A DNA stretch of 64,000 nt, taken from the NCBI RefSeq assembly GCF_041154455.1, contig NZ_AP028665.1, positions 1,053,551-1,117,550 on the forward strand, read 5' to 3'. Within the stretch, counting starts at the first letter, position 1, and each line of letters opens with the position of its first letter. The notes under the pieces were generated by a model, which saw nothing but the letters and a program-made list of their open reading frames with translations, was not told the DNA's origin and did not search any database. This document shows, piece by piece, positions 40,785 to 49,195 of this stretch. Made by a program: the position numbers and the translations under genes. The stretch is from Variovorax sp. V213. GTDB lineage: Bacteria; Pseudomonadota; Gammaproteobacteria; Burkholderiales; Burkholderiaceae_C.

Positions 40785-40844
40785 GTTTGTCTCCGTGCGC
40801 CAGTCGAAAAGGCCGGCAAAGTGTTATTTCAGTCATGTCTTGGA

Positions 40845-41164
40845 TGCTGCACAGTCAATCCTGAGGCGGTGGCCCGCCCTTCAGGGCAACGGTTCAGCGC
40901 ACCATTCGCGTCCCAGCCCTGCAGGACCTTGAGAGCGCTCAACTCGGGGATAACTGCGGCAGCTGGATCGTCCAAGCTCAACCTGCCCTGCTCGACCAGC
41001 TGCATGGCTTCGGCGCTCGTGATCGGCTTGGTCATGGAGGCGATGAGCATGCACCGGCCAAGAACGGCAAGGTGGTGTGACTGAAGGGTCATTCGTTGGG
41101 GCTTAGTCAGCTGCGTCAGCTCCGAGCCTGGGTGCACATTTTTGAGAGTGTGATCAGTCTTCAA
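40845..41164 (-). pseudogene. Beta-lactamase-fold serine hydrolase fragment
   Basis: The frame contains ASMTKPITSAEAMQLVEQGR and LSLDDPAAAVIPELSALKVL, the SxxK active-site helix and following segment of class C beta-lactamase-type esterases. The N-terminal strands upstream are garbled and the protein ends after about 110 codons where some 350 are expected, lacking the YxN and HxG motifs. It is a truncated gene next to the right border of the 9.2 kb cassette. Confidence 0.75.
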
Positions 41165-41298
41165 ACCATCAAGTTGTCTCCAATTTCGCGAACCAGCGTG
41201 ACATCGCCTACGTAACAGAACGATCGTTTATTAAACGAAGGCTATGTCATCACCCGCCTTGCGTCAACAAGGATTTCCTCCATGGAATCGGTGAAGCA
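41165..41298. promoter_or_regulatory. Intergenic region with AACGATCGTT and CGTTTATTAAACG palindromes
   Basis: Two overlapping palindromes, AACGATCGTT (41219-41228) and CGTTTA-T-TAAACG (41225-41237), lie about 60 bp before the right repeat copy. The GAACGA core recurs near the TetR gene at 45954 and at 48148. No gene is seen here. Confidence 0.45.
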
Positions 41299-41916
41299 CT
41301 GAGCGCATGCGCGGAGCACTGCATCGGCGCGGACATGACCGTGCAGCCACGAAGGTTTCAAGTACACGAGGCTCCAAACGCGGCGCCTCGGACAAAGTCA
41401 TTGGCGCAGACGCAACCCGTAGCGGTCAGGAACCCACTTCGTGGCACTTCCAAGCAAGTGATGGCGCCGCGCTGCAATCACCAATGGCTATGTTCCGAGA
41501 GACTGGGGGCCTCAATAGCCCACCCTTCCACGGAGACACAAAATGCCCGTCATTGTTTGCGAATGCAAGGCCGGAATCCAAGCTGGCGTCAAGGCCAAGA
41601 TGGCCGCCGAGTTCACCAGCGCGATCAGGGAAATCATCCTCTCGCCGCTCGACCTGATCAGCGTCGTCTTCCATGAAGCCACTCCCGAGAACACCTACCG
41701 TTCGGGGGAGGCCACTTCCGAAACGCTGATCTTCTGCCACATACGTGATGGGCGCAGCGATGGCGCCGTGCTGTCGCTGGCCAAAAGGGTGAGCTCGATC
41801 TGGAGCGCGTGCACCGGAGCGTCAGAGGACGAAGTCGAGGTTCTCGTCGCACTTTATCCCGCCAAATACGTCGTGCGTGGCGGTGAACGCCTGCCCGAAG
41901 CCCCTCGCGTGTGAGG
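41299..41916. repeat. 618 bp direct repeat, right copy
   Basis: Matches 31444-32061 with three differences, all in the tautomerase gene and all C/G to T/A at third codon positions (ACC/ACT, GAC/GAT, GCG/GCA). The 244 bp before the gene is identical. Together the copies bracket 9,237 bp. Confidence 0.97.
41543..41914 (+). CDS. Tautomerase superfamily protein (copy 2)
   Basis: 123 residues, identical to copy 1 at 31688-32059 in protein sequence, with three silent nucleotide differences. Pro1 after Met removal is the expected catalytic base. Here the gene leads into an SDR dehydrogenase (87 bp gap) and a BKACE enzyme, which looks like a coherent pathway: isomerisation, oxidation of an alcohol to a keto acid, then cleavage. 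This may be the original location, with copy 1 the duplicate, but the direction cannot be proven. Confidence 0.87.
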   Translation: MPVIVCECKAGIQAGVKAKMAAEFTSAIREIILSPLDLISVVFHEATPENTYRSGEATSETLIFCHIRDGRSDGAVLSLAKRVSSIWSACTGASEDEVEVLVALYPAKYVVRGGERLPEAPRV

Positions 41917-42001
41917 TCAATGCAGTCTGCGCGCATCTGCACACAGCCGATCCTCGCAGCATCCGAGCCCACTCCACTCACAAACAATCAAGGAAACTTT
42001 C

Positions 42002-42754
42002 ATGTCACGCAAACTCGACGGCAAGATCGCAGTCGTTACCGGTGGATCTACGGGAATCGGACTTGCCACCGCCAAGCGGTTCGCCAGCGAAGGAGCGCAT
42101 GTCATTGTCACCGGCCGTCGGCAGGCCGAGCTCGACGCCGCGGCGTCCGAGATCGGTAACGCTACCGGCATCCGGATCGACTCATCGAGCATGGCCGAGT
42201 TGGACACGCTCTTTGATCGGGTGAAATCGGAAAAGGGCCGGATCGACGTATTGTTCGTCAACGCGGGCGGCGGCTCGCTGCTGCCGCTCGGGAATATCAC
42301 CGAGGAACAGTATGACGACACCTTTGGCCGTAACGTCAAAGGCGTACTGTTCACTGTACAGAAGGCGCTGCCATTGCTGGCGGATGGCGCATCAGTCATC
42401 CTGACCGGCTCTACCGCTGCCAGCGGTGGCGCCAAGGCATTCAGTGTCTATGCCGCCTCAAAGGCCGCCGTACGCTCATTCGCCCGCAATTGGATTCTCG
42501 ATCTCAAGGGCCGCGGCATCCGGATCAACACGCTCAGCCCCGGCCCCACCAAGACGCCAGGCTTATTTAACCTAGCCGGCCCCGATGCAGAACAACAGCA
42601 GGAAATACTGGACGCCCTCGCCTCGCGGATCCCAATGGGCCGCGTCGGCGATCCGGACGAAATCGCCAAGGCGGCGGTCTTCCTTGCTTCCGATGATTCA
42701 AGCTTCGTCAACGGTATTGAACTGTTCGTCGACGGCGGCAAGGCCCAGATCTGA
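42002..42754 (+). CDS. SDR-family NAD(P)-dependent oxidoreductase
   Basis: 250 residues, classical SDR: TGGSTGIG (13-20), NAG (87-89), catalytic Ser137, Tyr150 and Lys154 (YAASK), and PGPTKTPG after the active site. AAGGAAAC precedes the ATG. GRR at 38-40, after the second strand, suggests NADP preference. It oxidises or reduces a hydroxyl/keto group. The gene lies between the tautomerase and the BKACE gene (55 bp gap), all on the plus strand. Confidence 0.93.
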   Translation: MSRKLDGKIAVVTGGSTGIGLATAKRFASEGAHVIVTGRRQAELDAAASEIGNATGIRIDSSSMAELDTLFDRVKSEKGRIDVLFVNAGGGSLLPLGNITEEQYDDTFGRNVKGVLFTVQKALPLLADGASVILTGSTAASGGAKAFSVYAASKAAVRSFARNWILDLKGRGIRINTLSPGPTKTPGLFNLAGPDAEQQQEILDALASRIPMGRVGDPDEIAKAAVFLASDDSSFVNGIELFVDGGKAQI

Positions 42755-42809
42755 AGATGGCAACGGCAGGACGAAACTGGTCGTCTAACGCGGGTTTCCC
42801 TTTCGCAGT

Positions 42810-43733
42810 ATGAGCAAAGTCATCATCACATGTGCTGTCACCGGTGCGATCCACACGCCCTCAATGTCACGGCATCTACCGGTTACACCGGAAGAGATCA
42901 TCGAAGCTTCGGTCGGCGCGGCCCAAGCTGGCGCCGCGATCATTCACCTGCATGCGCGTGATCCTGTCACAGGCAAGCCGGATCAAAGCCCCGATGCATT
43001 CGCCCAATTCTTGCCGCAGATCAAGGCACGCACCGATGCAGTGTTGAATATCACCAGCGGTGGCTCGCCCTACATGACGATCGAGGAGCGCATCCAGCCG
43101 TCAATGCGCTTCGCGCCCGAGGTGGCCTCACTCAACATGGGATCCATGAACTTCGCACTGTTCCCGATGCTGGCGCGTTTCAAGGAGTTCAAACATGCCT
43201 GGGAGCGCGAGGCGCTCGAAGCCAGTCGTGACCTGATCTTCCGCAATACCTTCACGGATATCGAATACGCCCTGGCGCAATGTGCTTCCAACGACACGCG
43301 CTTCGAATTCGAGTGCTACGACGTGAGCCATCTTTACAACCTGGCGCACTTCGTCGAGCGTGGTCTGGTCAAGGCGCCGTACTTTGTTCAGACCGTGTTC
43401 GGGATCCTGGGCGGTATCGGGTCGCATCCTGAAGACGTGTTGCACATGAAGCGGACGGCCGATCGCCTGTTTGGCGATGACTATCGCTGGTCGGTGCTGG
43501 GGACAGGCAAGGATCAGCTTCGCCTTGCAGCAATGTCTGCCAGTATGGGCGGCAATGTGCGCGTCGGACTAGAAGACAGCCTATGGCTTGGACGCGGCAC
43601 GTTGGCCGAGAGCAATGCGGCGCAGGTGCTGCAGGTGCGCCAGATAATCGAAGGGCTCGGTCTCGAAATCGCCAGCCCAGACGAAGCTCGGGAAATCCTC
43701 CGGTTGAAGGGCATCGGGAAAGTCAAGTTCTGA
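42810..43733 (+). CDS. BKACE family beta-keto acid cleavage enzyme (DUF849)
   Basis: 307 residues of the 3-keto-5-aminohexanoate cleavage enzyme family. Zinc ligands His46 and His48 lie in HLHARD; later motifs are LNITSGGSPYMTIEER, FECYDVSHLYN and the conserved VRVGLEDSLWL. These enzymes condense a beta-keto acid with acetyl-CoA to give acetoacetate plus a new CoA ester, or similar. With the tautomerase and SDR upstream it suggests a beta-keto acid formed during degradation. Which keto acid is not evident from sequence. Confidence 0.92.
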   Translation: MSKVIITCAVTGAIHTPSMSRHLPVTPEEIIEASVGAAQAGAAIIHLHARDPVTGKPDQSPDAFAQFLPQIKARTDAVLNITSGGSPYMTIEERIQPSMRFAPEVASLNMGSMNFALFPMLARFKEFKHAWEREALEASRDLIFRNTFTDIEYALAQCASNDTRFEFECYDVSHLYNLAHFVERGLVKAPYFVQTVFGILGGIGSHPEDVLHMKRTADRLFGDDYRWSVLGTGKDQLRLAAMSASMGGNVRVGLEDSLWLGRGTLAESNAAQVLQVRQIIEGLGLEIASPDEAREILRLKGIGKVKF

Positions 43734-44000
43734 GAGGGAACAGGGTCGACCATGTTTGCAAAAGCAAACGGCGGGGGCTCGTGCCCTGGGCTCATCGCAT
43801 CGCCGTTGCCGCAGAGCAGCACAAGGAGCCAAGGTGTAGGATAGAGACGCAAGCGATCCGGTCGCGGTTGATTTGACGTCTGTCTATGTGTCGGCGGCTC
43901 GCCCTTCAAGGGGAACTCACCAGCATCTGATTCGCTTGCGAGATCAAGGGAGAGGACGCGCCGCACCATGACGGACGCAAGGCCGAAGCGGAGGCAAGCA

Positions 44001-44870
44001 ATGCATGGCCAACTAGACGCACAAACTGAATATCGCGAGGTTGGGGGCGAATTCGTATCCGGCACCATTGTTGATTCGCGCACCACGCATCTTGAAGTCC
44101 TCGCGCGCCGAGCGACCGGCCCCATTTCCTGGCGCTTTCGCCAACCGCGGCTCGCGCTGTTCTGGTTTCGCAACGGCCTCAAAGAGTTGAATCTGGAGCT
44201 CGACGGCCGCCGCATCCACTCCGGAATAAAACAGGGAACTAGCCTTGCGCTGTTCCCAGCGTCGACTTCGGTCGAAGGCGAGTTCGACGTCGCCCCGCAG
44301 TTCGACTACACGGTGGTCTTCCTCGATCCGACCGTTGCGTCCGGTACCGGCTGCCGCTTCGATAGGCCCCTGATTGCCTTCGGCAACGAAGATCTGCAAC
44401 GTGGCCTTTCGGTTCTATGCCGTGAGGCTCGCAATGCAGACAGCCTTTACGGGCTGTTCGCCGAGGGTTGGGCAATGCAAGCACTCGCCCTGCTCGGGCG
44501 CGTCAACGGCACCCCCCCAGCCACCCTTCGCCCGTCGGGGGGCCTCGCACCTGGCAGCTTGCGCCGCGTCATCGACTACATCGAGGCCGACTTGTCAAGA
44601 CCGTTCACGATCGATGGCCTGGCGGAAATCGCCGGCGTCAGTCCCCGGCATTTCATGCGGGCCTTTCGGGACAGTTCCGGGCAGACGCCATTGCGCTTTG
44701 TTTACGGCCTGCGTCTCCAGCGAGCCAAGGAGTTTCTTTTGGATCCTCGCCGCACCGCAACTGAAGTCGCGCTGGAATGCGGCTTCAGCCATGCCCAGCA
44801 CTTCAGCACTGCATTCAAGAAGGCGACCGGCGTGACGCCGTCCGATTTCCGCAGGGCTTCAATGCGCTGA
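44001..44870 (+). CDS. AraC-family transcriptional regulator
   Basis: 289 residues. The C-terminal 100 residues carry two HTH motifs: PFTIDGLAEIAGVSPRHFMRAFRDSSGQTP and RTATEVALECGFSHAQHFSTAFKKATGVTPSDFR. The N-terminal half is an unassigned effector domain. GGAGG lies six bases before ATG 44001; an in-frame ATG at 43968 has no ribosome site. It follows the BKACE gene by about 270 bp on the same strand and may control the tautomerase/SDR/BKACE unit. The gap 43734-44000 has no gene. Confidence 0.9.
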   Translation: MHGQLDAQTEYREVGGEFVSGTIVDSRTTHLEVLARRATGPISWRFRQPRLALFWFRNGLKELNLELDGRRIHSGIKQGTSLALFPASTSVEGEFDVAPQFDYTVVFLDPTVASGTGCRFDRPLIAFGNEDLQRGLSVLCREARNADSLYGLFAEGWAMQALALLGRVNGTPPATLRPSGGLAPGSLRRVIDYIEADLSRPFTIDGLAEIAGVSPRHFMRAFRDSSGQTPLRFVYGLRLQRAKEFLLDPRRTATEVALECGFSHAQHFSTAFKKATGVTPSDFRRASMR

Positions 44871-44920
44871 TGCGTCGCACGGACCGGCTCAGGTGCCGTT
44901 TCGGGAAACCGCACCAGTTG

Positions 44921-44938
44921 GCCGGCTCGGGAGCCGGC
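44921..44938. terminator. Bidirectional hairpin between convergent AraC and NmrA genes
   Basis: GCCGGCTCGGGAGCCGGC is an 8 bp stem with a 2-base loop, midway between two convergent stop codons (44870 and 44985). No T-run follows; it may act as a shared transcript end. Confidence 0.4.
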
Positions 44939-44984
44939 GCGCCTGCGACCGATGCTTCGATTCTTGGCGGGGGGAAGGGAGAGC

Positions 44985-45869
44985 TCAGGCTTTAAATTCG
45001 CTGAGGTTGTCGATCAACCACTCGGTCAACGAGCGAGGAACCTTTCCAGTCAGATCCTCGACCGTCGACGTTGTTTCGGCGATCGTTGACTCGCGGAACA
45101 TCTGGTCGAGGCCAACCAGAAGATCGGCTACCAATGGAGAAAGTCCGGCGCCGAGCAGCGCCTCTCGCTGCTCGGAAGGCGAACGGTCGACATAGGTAAC
45201 CGAATGCCCGAGCAGGCGGGCCAACTCCTCTGCCACCTGTTTCATGGTCCATGCGCGTGGACCAGATAGATGGTACGCACGTTGCGACGTTGGCTCGATC
45301 TCCTCAAGCAAGGCGATACGAGCCACCTCGGCAACGTCGCGAGTATCGATGAAGTTCACCCGGCCATTCCCCGCTGCGCCAGCCCAGGAGCCGGCGGCGA
45401 TGTGTGGCCCCACGCGTTTGAGCACATGGGTGAACGTCGTCGGCCGCAAGACCGTAGATGCGATCGGCTGCTGTGCCAGATGCGCCTCGATCTGCATATG
45501 CCAAGCGAGGGGAAGAAGTCGGGTCGCAGGACCGAGGGCAGACAGTTTGACGATGTGCCGAACGCCTGCTGCGACCGCTGCATCGATCAACGCGATTTCG
45601 TTGGCGACCTGTTCAAGGGAGGTGCCATGCGCGATGAAGAGCCGATCGACGCCGCGCAGGGCCGTGTCGAGCGTCTCCGCGTGTTTGAAGTCAACCTTGA
45701 ACGTGGCCACCCCTTCGGGCAGTTGCGCTGGGCTGGATTGGCGCGTTAGTACGACGAGATCAATCGGGTCGTCGGCGAGCAACGCCGTCAAACTGACGCC
45801 AACGCGTCCTGTTGCACCCGCAATGGCAATCCGAGGTTTTCTGGCATTGGAGTTCGGGTGGTCGAGCAT
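44985..45869 (-). CDS. NmrA-like NAD(P)-binding protein (atypical SDR)
   Basis: About 294 residues. The glycine motif AGATGRVG lies near residue 18, followed by GVATFKVDFKHAETLDTAL and RHIVKLSALGP; the catalytic Tyr is absent, as in NmrA/HSCARG-type redox sensors and some quinone reductases (QOR2). The start is placed at ATG 45869; an in-frame alternative lies at 45884. It is divergent from a TetR gene (84 bp apart), a very common pairing for NmrA-type oxidoreductases controlled by their own repressor. Confidence 0.87.
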   Translation of the reverse strand: MLDHPNSNARKPRIAIAGATGRVGVSLTALLADDPIDLVVLTRQSSPAQLPEGVATFKVDFKHAETLDTALRGVDRLFIAHGTSLEQVANEIALIDAAVAAGVRHIVKLSALGPATRLLPLAWHMQIEAHLAQQPIASTVLRPTTFTHVLKRVGPHIAAGSWAGAAGNGRVNFIDTRDVAEVARIALLEEIEPTSQRAYHLSGPRAWTMKQVAEELARLLGHSVTYVDRSPSEQREALLGAGLSPLVADLLVGLDQMFRESTIAETTSTVEDLTGKVPRSLTEWLIDNLSEFKA

Positions 45870-45896
45870 TGTCTGCGCCTTCAAGAAGTATCATGG

Positions 45897-45935
45897 AACG
45901 AACGATCCACATATCTTGGAACGATTATTCCATCT
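45897..45935. promoter_or_regulatory. GAACGA-containing operator candidate between nmrA-like and tetR
   Basis: GAACGAACGAT (45897-45907) and GAACGAT (45919-45925) form a direct repeat spaced 22 bp; the second is inside TGGAACGATTATTCCA (TGGAA-N6-TTCCA). The region holds both divergent promoters. The same GAACGA core occurs near 41217 and at 48148-48178. Confidence 0.5.
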
Positions 45936-45953
45936 TGTCAAAGGATCTTTCAA

Positions 45954-46550
45954 ATGAGCGGAAAGCCACAGTACGACGAAGGTGCCGTCATTGATGCCGC
46001 CGTGGATGCCTTCTGGCGTCACGGATACGCGGCCACATCGATCAACGTGTTGACGGAAGCGACCGGACTGTCGCGTTCAAGCCTTTACCAACGTTTTCAG
46101 GACAAGGATGGCTTGTTCCAGGTCGCACTTGCCACCTATACGGATCGGGTGCTGCGCAGGATGAATTCATACGACGGCGGCAGTGCTCGTGCGCGGCTCG
46201 AGGCACTGCTGCGCGGGCTGCTGCCCATGGGGTCCCGTCGACCACCGGGTTGCCTGCTCGCAAGAAGTTGTGCCGAGCTGGTCGATCTGCCCCCGGAAGG
46301 ACGGAAAGCAGCAATCTCGGGGATGAGCCAGCAGCGCAATCTGCTCGAAGGTCTGCTTCGGGAAGCAATTGCGGTGGGGGAGCTGCCGCGTGGGGCAGAT
46401 GTCGCCGCGCTAGCTTGGTATTTTCTCGGGGTGATGCAAGCGATTTTGGATCTACCGCAGGCGGGTGCTACCAGGAGCGAATTGGACCGGATGATCGCTG
46501 TTGCAATGTTGGCGTGGCCGGCGGCCGATATCGCGCAAACGAGAACCTAA
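45954..46550 (+). CDS. TetR/AcrR family transcriptional regulator
   Basis: 198 residues. HTH: VIDAAVDAFWRHGYAATSINVLTEATGLSRSSLYQRFQDKDGLF. The C-terminal domain contains PPGCLLARSCAEL and an aliphatic ligand pocket region typical of the YxaF/LmrA subgroup. AAAGGA precedes ATG 45954. Divergent from the NmrA-like gene, which it probably represses; the GAACGA repeats in between are its likely target, and similar sites at two other promoters suggest wider control. Confidence 0.9.
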   Translation: MSGKPQYDEGAVIDAAVDAFWRHGYAATSINVLTEATGLSRSSLYQRFQDKDGLFQVALATYTDRVLRRMNSYDGGSARARLEALLRGLLPMGSRRPPGCLLARSCAELVDLPPEGRKAAISGMSQQRNLLEGLLREAIAVGELPRGADVAALAWYFLGVMQAILDLPQAGATRSELDRMIAVAMLAWPAADIAQTRT

Positions 46551-46631
46551 GCACATACGGGCTCGAAGGTCCCCGACGGGTGAACGCGATTGCCATCATC
46601 GCCGGCGCGCTCTCCAAACGCGGCGAAGCCT

Positions 46632-47251
46632 TTACATCGCGGACAGCACTGACTTGATCGATGCCAGAAAAGCTTGTGCCATCGCTTGGTCGATGCGGTC
46701 TCGCGCGTGCAGTGAGTAGCACTCAAAGAACAACGGCGGATCGAACGGGAGCGCCACCACGCCCGGCGGCCCAAGTGCGCGAAATGCTAGCGGATCCATC
46801 ACACTGACCCCCAGACCGCGTAAGACCATCATTCACACAGTCACTGCGTGGGTGGTTTCGATGTCGACGCGGCGCAAATCGGGCTTGAACGCGGCGTCGA
46901 TCAACTGCGTAGCCGGGTCGTGGGGGTGAGTGAAATGAACGACTCGCCTGCGAGATCGGACGAACGAATCTTGCGTTTTCCGGCAAGGCGGTGACCTTCC
47001 GGCAAGAGGCACACCGCGCGGCCTCGATGGAGCAGCAGTCGCTCGACCGGGTGGGGATCAGGGACGAACGAGGACAGGGCGAAGTCGCAGTAACCCGCAG
47101 CTGTCCACTTCGTGATCGTGCTGGTGTCGTTGATCTGGACCGTCACGTGCACGGACGGATGCGACTGACTGAACAGGCGCAACGCGTCAGGCACCACACC
47201 TACGCTCATTCCTGGAGAGGCGGCCAACCGGTTGTCGGCTCCGTCGATCAC
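46632..47251 (-). pseudogene. LysR-type regulator, truncated, frameshifted and with internal stop
   Basis: Only the effector-binding half remains. From 47251 the frame reads SVGVVPDALRLFSQSHPSVHV ... LAGESFISLTP, then shifts near 46930. Sequence in the next frame continues HDPATQLIDAAFKPDLRRVDI and ETTHAVTV, hits an in-frame TGA (about 46835), and resumes MMVLRGLGVSVMDPLAFRALG to 46632. The N-terminal HTH is missing, cut at the thioesterase stop (47248). At least three independent lesions make it non-functional. Confidence 0.88.
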
Positions 47252-48066
47252 TCTCGGTAGTAGACCAGTTGGTGCGTGCTCGCCAGCAGCCGCTGCTGGG
47301 CGTCCCAGAGTTTCGCGGATTGATCAAAGTAGCCGTCACGGAAGTTGAGCGCGCGGGCGACGCCGAGCAACGGTCGATCGCCTTGGGCAATCAGCATCTG
47401 CGCGTCGGCGTGGAAATATGTGGTCATCGTTACCGTGGCGATCGGCACCGCCGTCCGGCGACGGATGAAGATACGCGGCATGAAGGTGTCGCACAGGGCC
47501 GCCAGCGATGCGTAGTCCAGCGGGCGCGGCGGGTCGTCGCGCACCCACAGGCAGCTCGTCGAGCTCTCCCCTTCGCCACCGTCCCAGTCGCTCGGCATGC
47601 CGCCAGCCATCGAGCGCGTCTCGTAACGGCTCACCCAGGGTGGGCCGCCCGCCGAGGGTGAGGGCGCCAGCCGATCGAACGGGACGACTGAGGGCGGCGG
47701 CTCCGCCTCGGATCTCGACCAGGTTGGGCGGCGCTTGGCGAAAACAGCCGTCGCTGTCGCGACGACGTCGCCAGATTGCGAAGCGACGATCGACCAGTGC
47801 TGGGTTGACCGGTTGGTGCGCGCCGGACGGGCCGCGATCTCGTAGGCCCCGTCGGCAATCGGGCTGGCAAAGTTGACCGTGAACGCGACCGGATCGCCGA
47901 GGCGCGACGGGTGCCCCAGCACGGACTGCATCAGCACCGCTGCGATCGTGCCGCCGAAGGGGCCGACCATGTTCGCGTACTCGGCAGTGGTGCGGGCCAC
48001 GAATCGTTCGTCGCCGAGGCCGTCGAGGGCGATCGCACTATCGAATGGGTGCTCGAGTCTGGCCAT
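47248..48066 (-). CDS. Acyl-CoA thioesterase family protein, double hotdog
   Basis: 272 residues with two hotdog halves of the TesB-like thioesterase family: GPFGGTIAAVLMQSVLGHP (about 35-53), DPVAFTVNFASPI, NRSTQHWSIVASQSGDVVATATAVFA, and in the second half DYASLAALCDTFMPRIFIRR with TVTMTTYFHAD. It hydrolyses an acyl-CoA of unknown chain. The gene stands alone, upstream of a dead LysR gene whose 5' end was replaced at its stop codon; an operator-like repeat lies about 80 bp before its start. Confidence 0.85.
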   Translation of the reverse strand: MARLEHPFDSAIALDGLGDERFVARTTAEYANMVGPFGGTIAAVLMQSVLGHPSRLGDPVAFTVNFASPIADGAYEIAARPARTNRSTQHWSIVASQSGDVVATATAVFAKRRPTWSRSEAEPPPSVVPFDRLAPSPSAGGPPWVSRYETRSMAGGMPSDWDGGEGESSTSCLWVRDDPPRPLDYASLAALCDTFMPRIFIRRRTAVPIATVTMTTYFHADAQMLIAQGDRPLLGVARALNFRDGYFDQSAKLWDAQQRLLASTHQLVYYRE

Positions 48067-48147
48067 GGAATGAGGCCGTTAGATGAACGATCGGCAAGCT
48101 TAGTCGGGCGCGGGTACTCCTCGCGACCAGAGTTCCACCGTTGACAA

Positions 48148-48178
48148 GTGAACGAAGCATGGATTATGGTTCGTTCAC
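48148..48178. promoter_or_regulatory. Perfect 9+9 bp inverted repeat GTGAACGAA-N13-TTCGTTCAC
   Basis: Arms 48148-48156 and 48170-48178 are exact reverse complements. On the plus strand it overlaps a possible promoter, TTGACA (48141-48146) with TTATGG 17 bp later, though no plus-strand gene follows. On the minus strand it lies 82 bp before the thioesterase start. The arm shares GAACGA with the sites at 45897 and 41217, suggesting the TetR at 45954 as binder. Confidence 0.6.
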
Positions 48179-48289
48179 CAAACGCTCGTTATCAGAAGAA
48201 GGCGTTCCGCTCCGTGGCTGACGCCCACACGTGTCAAATGCTCGAGTCTTCACGCTCATCAAGATCTTCGACCTCGAGCAGGCAGCTAT

Positions 48290-49096
48290 TCAGGCGAGCG
48301 AATCCAATATCGCTGCCAGCTCCGTCGCCTTGGACAGAAATGGTGAATGGCTACTGTCGAGCGTGAAGTGCCGCTGGCATGGCGTACCAGCTTGCATTGC
48401 TCGCTGCGTCTCGATCGATATCGCTCGATCCTGCAGACATTCCACATAGGTACGGTCGACTCTCCCAAACCGATCGCTGCTCAACGACATGCGGGCGGTC
48501 CCCATGGTCGCGGGCTCCGGACAAAGCAGTTGAAGCGCGGCTCGCACCTCGTCTTCCGAACAGTCTGCGTAGAACACATCTTTCGCACGCTCTGGGATGA
48601 CAGTAGAAACGCGCGTAGAGGGATCCCGGCGAGTCGAGACCGGGATCAACGTGCCTCTGTCCGACATCGCAATGGAGCCAACCGTTTGCCCATGGGGCAC
48701 CAAGAACGCGGAAACGTATACGAGCCGCGCAATACGGTCCGGGTAGGCTTCCGCAGCGAGCGATATGGTCGCGCCCCCCAGGCTGTGGCCGACCAGGACC
48801 ACAGGCCCGAGCGACGCACGCAGCACTTGACCAACGCTTTCGACAAAGTCTGCAGGTGTGGTTGCTGCAGCAATTTCCGGGCGGGCCCAGCGACCGGGTA
48901 GGTCGACCGCGGTCACCATGTGCCCTTTAGCGCGCAATAGGGGAATGAGCTTGTTCCAACACCACGCGCCGTGCCAGGCGCCGTGAACAAGCACGTAATG
49001 CGTTGTCTTAGATTTTGCAGGTCCTACTCCGGCACAAGCCGTGAGTCCAGGAAGGGTGAGCGATGCGGCGCCCGCGAGCATGGTGCGACGGGACAT
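48290..49096 (-). CDS. Alpha/beta hydrolase, SABP2-like, exported (paralogue of 37161)
   Basis: 268 residues. The N-terminus MSRRTMLAGAASLTLPGLTA then CAG contains both a twin-arginine-like start and a lipobox (LTAC), so it is likely exported and anchored. The hydrolase core repeats that of 37161-37976: YVLVHGAWHGAWCW, GHSLGGATISLAAEA, FLVPHGQTVGSIAMSD, TYVECLQDRAIS and DSSHSPFLS with the catalytic His. It stands alone on the minus strand. The pair probably acts on related esters entering the cell. Confidence 0.87.
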   Translation of the reverse strand: MSRRTMLAGAASLTLPGLTACAGVGPAKSKTTHYVLVHGAWHGAWCWNKLIPLLRAKGHMVTAVDLPGRWARPEIAAATTPADFVESVGQVLRASLGPVVLVGHSLGGATISLAAEAYPDRIARLVYVSAFLVPHGQTVGSIAMSDRGTLIPVSTRRDPSTRVSTVIPERAKDVFYADCSEDEVRAALQLLCPEPATMGTARMSLSSDRFGRVDRTYVECLQDRAISIETQRAMQAGTPCQRHFTLDSSHSPFLSKATELAAILDSLA

Positions 49097-49195
49097 GTCA
49101 GATTTAATACGTACTCCTGGTCGTTAGCACTAGCGTGGATAAGTCGAAGGGCTTGACGCTTGCCTGAACTCAATGCAGACACGATCGGCCAACTT

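Noticed and set aside
48148..48366. Small plus-strand frame downstream of the GTGAACGAA inverted repeat
   Set aside because: Despite a promoter-like sequence upstream, the peptide is Ser/Arg-rich, lacks any motif, and overlaps the end of the hydrolase gene on the other strand.
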